Origin: Corynebacterium hylobatis
GTDB taxonomy: Bacteria > Actinomycetota > Actinomycetes > Mycobacteriales > Mycobacteriaceae
Direction: 5' to 3'
Assembly: GCF_003955685.1 (NCBI RefSeq)
Contig: NZ_RXHJ01000002.1
Coordinates: forward strand, 124,001 to 188,000
DNA length: 64,000 nucleotides
Below the pieces are notes generated by a model that was not told where the DNA came from, ran no database searches, and saw only the letters and a program-made list of their open reading frames with translations. A program made the translations under genes and the position numbers. Of the stretch, positions 58,231 to 64,000 are shown one piece after another (position 1 is the first letter of the stretch; every line of letters begins with the position of its first letter).

Positions 58231-59184
58231 CTAGGTCCGCGCCGGGCGCAGGACACGCGGCAAGGAGAAGACAATCTTCTCGGAGGCGGTGGTGATCTCC
58301 TCGACGTCCCCGAAGCCCCGCTCCGCCAGGTACTCGAGCACCCCCTGGACGAGGATCTCGGGTACGGAGGCACCGGAGGACAGTCCGATGGTCTCCACTC
58401 CCTCCAGCCAGGCGTCATCGATCTGGTGGGCGTAGTCGACGAGGTATCCGGCCTTGGCTCCGGCGTCGAGGGCGACCTCGACCATGCGCTTGGAGTTGGA
58501 GGAGTTCTGCGAACCAACGATGATCATCAGATCAGCCTTCGGCGCGATCGCCTTGACGGCCACCTGGCGGTTCTGGGTGGCGTAGCAGATGTCATCGCTC
58601 GGCGGATCCTGCAGGCCGGGGTAACGCTGCTTGAGGGCGTCCACGATCTGGAGGGTCTCATCCACCGAGAGCGTGGTCTGGGAGAGCCAGACCAGCGGCT
58701 GGTCGGCCGGGAAGTCCGGCGCATTCTCCACACCCTCGAGCCCGTCGATGAGGTGGGTGTGGTCGGGGGCCTCACCCATGGTTCCCTCAACCTCCTCGTG
58801 GCCCTCGTGGCCAACGAAGAGGATCTGGTAACCGTCCCGGACGAAGCGCTTGACCTCATTGTGGACCTTGGTCACCAGCGGGCAGGTGGCGTCGAGGGTG
58901 TTCAGGCTGAGACGCTCTGCCTCGGCGTGGACGGCCGGGGAGACACCGTGAGCGGAGAAGACCAGGTGTGCGCCCTCGGGCACCTCATCGGTCTCCTCCA
59001 CGAAGACGGCACCCCGTTCGGCGAGGGTGTCCACCACATAACGGTTGTGGACAATTTCCTTACGCACATAGACAGGGGCACCGTACTTCTCCAGGGCCTT
59101 CTCCACGGTTTCCACTGCCCGGTCAACACCGGCACAGTAACCGCGGGGAGCCGCGAGGAGAACCTTCTTCACTGCATCGCTCAT
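58231..59184 (-). CDS. ispH: 4-hydroxy-3-methylbut-2-enyl diphosphate reductase
   Basis: 317 aa. Three iron-sulfur Cys are in the usual contexts: [25 protein letters not shown] and [20 protein letters not shown] and the catalytic EVEGTMGE stretch are also present. It makes IPP and DMAPP in the MEP isoprenoid pathway. TAGGGT six nt before the ATG suggests a leaderless message. Divergent from xseA, as in C. glutamicum. Secure. Confidence 0.96.
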   Translation of the reverse strand: MSDAVKKVLLAAPRGYCAGVDRAVETVEKALEKYGAPVYVRKEIVHNRYVVDTLAERGAVFVEETDEVPEGAHLVFSAHGVSPAVHAEAERLSLNTLDATCPLVTKVHNEVKRFVRDGYQILFVGHEGHEEVEGTMGEAPDHTHLIDGLEGVENAPDFPADQPLVWLSQTTLSVDETLQIVDALKQRYPGLQDPPSDDICYATQNRQVAVKAIAPKADLMIIVGSQNSSNSKRMVEVALDAGAKAGYLVDYAHQIDDAWLEGVETIGLSSGASVPEILVQGVLEYLAERGFGDVEEITTASEKIVFSLPRVLRPART

Positions 59185-59266
59185 GCCCCCACCCTAACCA
59201 ACCTGGGCTGTTAAGCCTAGACTTGGGACGCGTCACTGATTCCACACCGCTTGTCAGGAGCATCAC

Positions 59267-60508
59267 ATGGCCGGTCCGAAGTCCACCCCCGAGGCACCGT
59301 GGCCGGTCCGGCGTCTCAACGCGGAGGTCAAGGGCTGGATCCAGCGCCTGGGCTCCGCGTGGGTGGAAGGGCAGCTCACCCAGGTGAATGTGAAACCGAC
59401 GTGGAAACTGTCCTACCTCACCCTGCGGGACACCGAATCGGAGACCTCGGTCCAGCTGACCGCACCGACGAACCTGGTGCAGTCGATGACCTCCCCGCTT
59501 CGCGACGGCGACCGGGTCGTGGTCAACGGCCGCCCCGCCTTCTACGAGGGACGCGGCAGCTTCTCCCTGTGGGTCACCGAGATCCGCCACGTGGGCATCG
59601 GCGAGCTCCTCGCCCGCATTGAACGCCTGCGTGCGCAGCTGGCCCAGGAGGGCCTGTTCGACCCGACGCGCAAGAAGCGGCTTCCCTATCTTCCGGTGAG
59701 GGTCGGGCTGATCACGGGCCGGGGTTCCGCCGCGGAACGCGACGTCCTCTCCGTGGCCCGCGACCGTTGGCCCGAGGTGGACATCCGCGTGATCAACACC
59801 GCCGTGCAGGGCGCGAACGCGGTACCGGAGATCATCAACGCGCTGCAGGTGCTCGACAGCGACCCCGTGGTCGACGTCATCATCATCGCCCGCGGTGGTG
59901 GCAGCGTTGAGGATCTGCTGCCTTTCTCGGAGGAGGCGCTGCAGCGGGCGGTGGCCGCCGCGCGGACACCGGTGGTCTCCGCCATCGGCCATGAGCCGGA
60001 CAACCCGGTGCTCGACAACGTGGCCGATCTGCGTGCCGCCACCCCCACCGATGCCGCGAAGCGGGTCGTGCCGGATGTTGCGGAGGAACGGGCGTTTTTG
60101 GCCGAGGCCCGTTCCCGTATGGCCGCCGCCCTGCGCGGGTGGGTGCAGCGCGAACGCCACGGGTTGGCGGGGATGCGCTCGCGCCCGGTGCTGGCGGACC
60201 CGATGACACCGATCCGGCGGCGTCGGGAAGAAATTGACCGGGGGGTGGCCCTCATCCGCCGCGATGTGCAGTACCTCCTGCAGACGGAGACCGCGCAGGT
60301 GCGGGCCCTGCGGGCCCAGGTCTCCGCCCTGGGTCCGGCAGCCACCCTGGCCCGCGGTTACTCCGTGGTGCAGGTGGTCCCCCGGGACGGCACCCCACCG
60401 GAGGTGGTCATGAGCATCCGGCAGGCCCCGCCCGGCAGCCAGCTGCGCATCCGTGTGGCCGACGGCTCCATCACGGCCGCGGGCATGTCCGCGAACCCGG
60501 CAGACTAG
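59267..60508 (+). CDS. xseA: Exodeoxyribonuclease VII large subunit
   Basis: 413 aa, short but complete compared with the 450-residue E. coli protein. N-terminal OB-fold ([25 protein letters not shown]), then the catalytic core with [35 protein letters not shown] and [29 protein letters not shown]-terminal coiled coil follows, ending LARGYSVV. Together with XseB it degrades single-stranded DNA in both directions. The xseB gene begins 40 nt downstream. Confidence 0.95.
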   Translation: MAGPKSTPEAPWPVRRLNAEVKGWIQRLGSAWVEGQLTQVNVKPTWKLSYLTLRDTESETSVQLTAPTNLVQSMTSPLRDGDRVVVNGRPAFYEGRGSFSLWVTEIRHVGIGELLARIERLRAQLAQEGLFDPTRKKRLPYLPVRVGLITGRGSAAERDVLSVARDRWPEVDIRVINTAVQGANAVPEIINALQVLDSDPVVDVIIIARGGGSVEDLLPFSEEALQRAVAAARTPVVSAIGHEPDNPVLDNVADLRAATPTDAAKRVVPDVAEERAFLAEARSRMAAALRGWVQRERHGLAGMRSRPVLADPMTPIRRRREEIDRGVALIRRDVQYLLQTETAQVRALRAQVSALGPAATLARGYSVVQVVPRDGTPPEVVMSIRQAPPGSQLRIRVADGSITAAGMSANPAD

Positions 60509-60548
60509 AACATCCCCCGACATCCAGAACCCAGAGGAGACACAGACA

Positions 60549-60812
60549 GTGAACGACAACGTGGTGGGCAGCGGCCAGGCCGGACAGAACGCATTCCCGG
60601 ATGTGTCCACGCTCAGCTACGAGCAGGCCCGTGACGAGCTCATCGAGACCGTCAAGATCCTTGAGCTCGGACAGATGGGGCTTGATGAATCGCTCCGTTA
60701 CTGGGAGCGCGGCGAGGCACTGGCCCGCCGTTGCGAGGAGCACCTCGATGGTGCCGCCCGCCGGGTCGAGGAGGCGCTGGGCAACGCCCGCCCCACCCCG
60801 ACCGAGGACTGA
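60549..60812 (+). CDS. xseB: Exodeoxyribonuclease VII small subunit
   Basis: 87 aa from GTG 60549 with AGAGGAG upstream; the open frame extends further 5' but overlaps xse[49 protein letters not shown] is the standard XseB helical hairpin. A 25-residue N-terminal extension and an acidic tail are additional. It binds XseA in several copies. Convergent with the DUF4245 gene, 3 nt apart. Confidence 0.93.
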   Translation: MNDNVVGSGQAGQNAFPDVSTLSYEQARDELIETVKILELGQMGLDESLRYWERGEALARRCEEHLDGAARRVEEALGNARPTPTED

Positions 60813-60815
60813 CGC

Positions 60816-61388
60816 CTAGGAGGTCGGCAGCGGTTGAGCGCTCACCGTGTCCCCGATGATGGTGAGGAACTCCTCATCCGAGGCCGCACCGCTGAACAGC
60901 AGGCGGGTCTCCCCCATGTCCACGGCCCACAGATCACGGACATCCCGTTCCTCGGACTGGTAGACCTGCACGTCCTGGCCGGCCACCGTCACGGTGCGGT
61001 CCAGGTCGCGGGGATCCGGGTCAATCTCCCGGACCGCTTCGTCCAGGGGCACCGGGGTCTGGGTCAGCTGGATGAAACCACCCTCCGCGGTCACCCACCC
61101 GACGATCGCGGCCTGATTCTCCGCGACCATGCCGCGCCGGGCGGAGTTGGTGACCCACCCCTCCGGGTTCTCCGGCATACGCAACGGATAGGAGGAGGCA
61201 CGGGCCTCCATCCCCATGAAGGTATGGGCGTCAACCTCACGGACGGGGCCGTTCTCGGGGGTACCCGGTTCGTAGCTGCACAGGCCGGTCGCACCGACGC
61301 TGACCAACATGAGCACGACGATGATGGCCAGGGACAGGAGCATATCCCGGCCGTCCTGGAAGATCCTGGGCTTTTCCGCTGCAGACAC
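60816..61388 (-). CDS. DUF4245 family membrane-anchored protein
   Basis: 190 aa from GTG 61388. One N-terminal helix (about residues 16-36, [20 protein letters not shown]) anchors an extracytoplasmic domain with two strand-rich repeats ([19 protein letters not shown], then [22 protein letters not shown]). Matches the actinobacterial DUF4245 family, a conserved neighbour of glpX. Function unknown; the export and single anchor suggest a cell-envelope role. Confidence 0.82.
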   Translation of the reverse strand: MSAAEKPRIFQDGRDMLLSLAIIVVLMLVSVGATGLCSYEPGTPENGPVREVDAHTFMGMEARASSYPLRMPENPEGWVTNSARRGMVAENQAAIVGWVTAEGGFIQLTQTPVPLDEAVREIDPDPRDLDRTVTVAGQDVQVYQSEERDVRDLWAVDMGETRLLFSGAASDEEFLTIIGDTVSAQPLPTS

Positions 61389-61578
61389 GGCCCCAAGTAT
61401 GTCAGACCGGCCCCCGTTCAGGAATTACGCCCTCCCGATCCGACACACCCCCCTCTTTCGGGTGGTCAATCCCTCACCGACACCCGGAAGAGGTGGAACA
61501 ATATCCCGGAGGCGGGAGGATCACCCTCCCCCGCCACCAGTCACAAGTACTTATCCCGCCCGCAGGAGGCCGTTGAAC

Positions 61579-62592
61579 ATGAATGCACCCCACCCGGAAG
61601 CACCCGATCGTAACCTTGCGATGGAGCTGGTCCGTGTCACCGAGGCGGCCGCACTTGCATCGGGGCGCTGGGTCGGCCGCGGCATGAAGGAGGAGGGTGA
61701 CGGCGCAGCCGTGGACGCCATGCGTCACCTCATCAACTCCGTGAACATGAACGGCGTCGTCGTCATCGGCGAGGGCGAGAAGGACGAGGCCCCGATGCTC
61801 TACAACGGCGAGCGCGTGGGCAACGGTCAGGGCGCCGAGGTTGACATCGCGGTCGACCCCGTCGACGGAACCACGCTGATGGCTGAGGGGCGCCCCAACG
61901 CCATCTCCATCATCGCCGCCGCCGAGCGGGGCTCGATGTATGACCCGTCGGCCGTGTTCTACATGGACAAGATCGCCGTGGGCCCGGAGGCCGCCGGCAC
62001 CATCGACATCGAGGCACCGGTCGCCCACAACATCAACGCTGTGGCCAAGGCCAAGGGCATCAAGCCCGCCGACGTCACCATCGTCGTCCTGGACCGCCCC
62101 CGCCACCTCGACCTGATCACCGACATCCGCCGCGCGGGCGCGAAGGTACGCCTGATCTCCGACGGTGACGTCGCCGGCGCCATCGCAGCCGCCCAGGACT
62201 CGAACTCCATCGACATGGCCATGGGCATCGGTGGCACCCCGGAGGGCATCATCACCGCCTGCGCCCTCAAGTGCATGGGCGGTGAGATCCAGGGCAAGCT
62301 GTGGCCTATCGACGACGCCGAGGCCGGCCGCGCCCGAGAAGCCGGACTCGACCTCGAGTCCGTGCTCGGCATCAACGACCTGGTCTCCTCCGACAACTGC
62401 TACTTCGCCGCAACCGGCGTGACCAACGGTGACATGCTCCGCGGCGTGTCCTACCGTGCCAACGGCGCGACGACCCGCTCGCTGGTCATGCGCTCGAAGT
62501 CCGGCACCGTCCGTTACGTGGAGTCCCGTCACCAGCTGGCCAAGCTGCAGGAGTACTCCGTCATCGACTACTCCAAGGATCCGTCCGCCTAA
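61579..62592 (+). CDS. glpX: Class II fructose-1,6-bisphosphatase
   Basis: 337 aa from ATG 61579, with AGGAGG 8 nt upstream. [11 protein letters not shown] and [16 protein letters not shown] carry the metal-binding Glu and Asp residues of GlpX (li-dependent phosphatase fold), and [10 protein letters not shown] plus [22 protein letters not shown] the substrate loop. It is the gluconeogenic FBPase, essential for growth on organic acids in corynebacteria, where it is the main FBPase. Secure. Confidence 0.96.
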   Translation: MNAPHPEAPDRNLAMELVRVTEAAALASGRWVGRGMKEEGDGAAVDAMRHLINSVNMNGVVVIGEGEKDEAPMLYNGERVGNGQGAEVDIAVDPVDGTTLMAEGRPNAISIIAAAERGSMYDPSAVFYMDKIAVGPEAAGTIDIEAPVAHNINAVAKAKGIKPADVTIVVLDRPRHLDLITDIRRAGAKVRLISDGDVAGAIAAAQDSNSIDMAMGIGGTPEGIITACALKCMGGEIQGKLWPIDDAEAGRAREAGLDLESVLGINDLVSSDNCYFAATGVTNGDMLRGVSYRANGATTRSLVMRSKSGTVRYVESRHQLAKLQEYSVIDYSKDPSA

Positions 62593-62616
62593 ACAGGTAC
62601 AGGAACACTCTCCGGC

Positions 62617-62657
62617 GCGACACGGGACCATACCGGTCCGGTGTCGCGTTTGTCTTT
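62617..62657 (+). terminator. glpX terminator
   Basis: GCGACACGGGACC (62617-62629) and GGTCCGGTGTCGC (62635-62647) pair with one mismatch across a 5-nt loop, followed by GTTTGTCTTT. It ends the glpX message 25 nt after the stop. Confidence 0.8.
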
Positions 62658-62721
62658 CGCACTGTCTCCGGGACGGGACCCAGGACGGCACACCATCTCA
62701 CCAACGGAAGGAAGAACGATC

Positions 62722-63780
62722 GTGGGACTTGGAGAGAAACCCCTGTACAGGTGGCTGATCGTCGCTCCTGTCTCACTGCTCCTCGGTTGGTTGTTCACCC
62801 TCTGGGGTGTGCCCGCCTCCTGGATCCTCGCCGGGATCCTGGCGGCCGGTTCCTCGGCCATCATCAACGGCCGGCAACTGCCGGTGAACAAGATCCTCTA
62901 CACGTTCGGGGCGGGCATCGTCGGCATCATGGCCGCTGTCCCCCTGCTGAACGAATCACCGGCCACCCTGAGCCGCTTCCTGCTGCCCGGGGTGGTGGTG
63001 GCAGCCTTCACCATCAGCGTGGGCATCGGCGGTGGTCTGCTGCTGTCCCGTATACAGCCGAGTATCAGCCGGGAGACCGGCATCCTGTCCATGCTGGCCG
63101 GTGGTGCCGCGTTCATGCCCGCCATCGCCAAGGAGATGGGCGGTGACCTGCGGTTCGTGGCGCTCACCCAGTATCTGCGCCTGCTGGCGGTGGCGGTCTC
63201 ATTGCCGATCGTGACTGGGCTGCTGCCCCACGACGTCGCCGAGCCCGGCGGTCAGGCCCCCTCCGGGGACCAGCCCTGGTGGATCGTGGTGCTCATCGCC
63301 CTGATGGCACTGTTCGGAGGGCTCCTGGCCACCCGGCTCCGCCTGCCGGTTCCCTCCGTGCTGGGGCCCCTGCTCCTGACCATCGGCCTGGTCGCACTGC
63401 TGCCCTCTGAGGTGGACATGACCCCGCCGGAGCCCTTCCGAATCCTCGCCTTCCTGGCGATCGGCTGGCTGTGCGGCGGTACGCTCTCCCTGGGCTCCCT
63501 CAAGCTCTTCGCCCGTCAACTGCCCGTCACGGTCACCTTCATCATCGTCCTCATCGTCGGTTGCGCCCTGGTGGCCTTCCCCGTCGCGGCCTGGGTCGAC
63601 ATCGCCTATTACGAGGCCTACCTGGCCACCAGCCCCGGCGCGATCGACACCGTGCTGGCGATCTCGAGCGAGGGACAGACGAGCCCCGCTGTGGTGGCCA
63701 TCCAGCTCATCCGCCTGATCCTCATCCTCCTCGTGGCCTCCGCCCTGCCCCGCCTGCTACGTCCGTTCCAGCGGGATTGA
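62722..63780 (+). CDS. AbrB-family membrane protein (COG3180)
   Basis: 352 aa from GTG 62722, preceded by GGAAGGAAG; the frame is open to 62641 but that would run through the glpX terminator. About ten helices in two homologous halves: FGAGIVGIMAAVPLL with GGLLLSRI and GILSMLAGGAAFMPAIAKEMGGDLRFVALTQYLRL, and in the second half LGPLLLTIGLVALLPSE with SPGAIDTVLAISSEG. This matches the AbrB (putative ammonia monooxygenase) group, whose role is unproven. Between glpX and fum. Confidence 0.83.
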   Translation: MGLGEKPLYRWLIVAPVSLLLGWLFTLWGVPASWILAGILAAGSSAIINGRQLPVNKILYTFGAGIVGIMAAVPLLNESPATLSRFLLPGVVVAAFTISVGIGGGLLLSRIQPSISRETGILSMLAGGAAFMPAIAKEMGGDLRFVALTQYLRLLAVAVSLPIVTGLLPHDVAEPGGQAPSGDQPWWIVVLIALMALFGGLLATRLRLPVPSVLGPLLLTIGLVALLPSEVDMTPPEPFRILAFLAIGWLCGGTLSLGSLKLFARQLPVTVTFIIVLIVGCALVAFPVAAWVDIAYYEAYLATSPGAIDTVLAISSEGQTSPAVVAIQLIRLILILLVASALPRLLRPFQRD

Positions 63781-63960
63781 CGGGATTTCCCGCCACTGAG
63801 ACGAAAATCCCGCCATTCCTCCACCGCTGCCGCCGGTCCTGCCCCATACTTAGGAAGGCCTGAGTCCACCTGACCAGCGGTACCGATGAGATTCGGATGT
63901 GGGATGGGTAAGATCAGGTCGACCCAATTTTTTGAAGCGCAGCCAGAAATGAGTGATTTC

Positions 63961-64000
63961 ATGACCGAGCAGGAATTCCGCATCGAACACGACACCATGG
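63961..64000 (+). CDS. fum: Fumarate hydratase class II, 5' end only
   Basis: The frame MTEQEFRIEHDTM runs off the window end. It matches the N-terminus of corynebacterial fumarase (MTEQ-type start followed by RIEHDTMG), and its position after glpX agrees with the conserved gene order. An in-frame ATG at 63949 would add four residues. TAAGAT at 63909-63914 may be its -10. Confidence 0.75.
   Translation, partial: MTEQEFRIEHDTM

Overview
The window looks like chromosomal DNA of a high-GC Gram-positive bacterium of the Corynebacteriales, most probably a Corynebacterium. Evidence for this is the right-hand core block, whose order (ychF, AI-2E family permease, DUF6542, ispH, xseA, xseB, DUF4245, glpX, then the start of fum) matches the arrangement known from corynebacteria. 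Further support comes from many start codons lying 6-8 nt downstream of a TANNNT-like -10 hexamer (leaderless transcripts) and from families typical of actinobacteria (SCO1664, MSMEG_4193, DUF4245, MMPL). No rRNA, tRNA, CRISPR array, intact insertion sequence or integrase was found.

Layout. 0-3.5 kb: end of an HSL-type esterase and two MFS transporters (AAHS and ACS types), probably catabolic, closed by a terminator. 3.6-4.2 kb: a hicAB toxin-antitoxin pair. 4.2-12.4 kb: single genes including a PACE efflux pump, GNAT, L,D-transpeptidase, two MBL-fold hydrolases, CocE/NonD hydrolase, metallophosphoesterase, a lone PD-(D/E)XK nuclease-like protein, a 41-aa protein, a Pcm-like methyltransferase and a PIG-L deacetylase. 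12.4-15.3 kb: divergent MarR regulator and MMPL transporter. 16.3-18.7 kb: BCCT osmolyte transporter behind a long structured leader. 19-25 kb: PQQ-type sugar dehydrogenase, a four-helix membrane protein overlapping a multicopper oxidase, methyltransferase, SRPBCC, SDR and DUF1304 genes. 25.2-31.6 kb: ABC-F ATPase, a decayed esterase, sodC overlapping a macrolide-phosphotransferase-like gene, DUF488, a thioredoxin-reductase-like flavoprotein and a PEP mutase-like protein.

31.6-36.6 kb: two divergent actinobacterial pairs, an SCO1664-type kinase-fold protein with a phosphomutase, facing a MoxR/ChlI-type AAA+ ATPase with a VWA protein. 37-39.8 kb: a tocopherol-cyclase-like protein, then a MerR regulator fused to a DNA-polymerase-III beta-clamp-like domain with an overlapping small partner gene. 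39.8-43.8 kb: an MFS transporter bracketed by a DUF429 gene and a decayed copy of its 3' end, then a short upstream ORF coupled to a VOC gene, and an SDR. 44-50 kb: SulP transporter, a strongly initiated 34-aa peptide gene, PlsC/patatin pair and two CBU_0592 paralogues. 52.2-54.5 kb: a compact flavin monooxygenase/flavin reductase/MerR module that looks acquired, with two MerR-type 19-bp-spacer promoters carrying nearly identical operators. 54.6-64 kb: the conserved core block.

The strongest candidates for undescribed biology are the MerR-clamp fusion with its partner and self-overlapping promoter (38.2-39.8 kb), the MerR-controlled flavin module (52.2-54.5 kb), the small-peptide transcript at 46 kb, the uORF-coupled VOC gene at 42.5 kb and the lone nuclease-like gene at 9.5 kb. 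All functions are inferred from sequence families recognised by eye; no database search was run.
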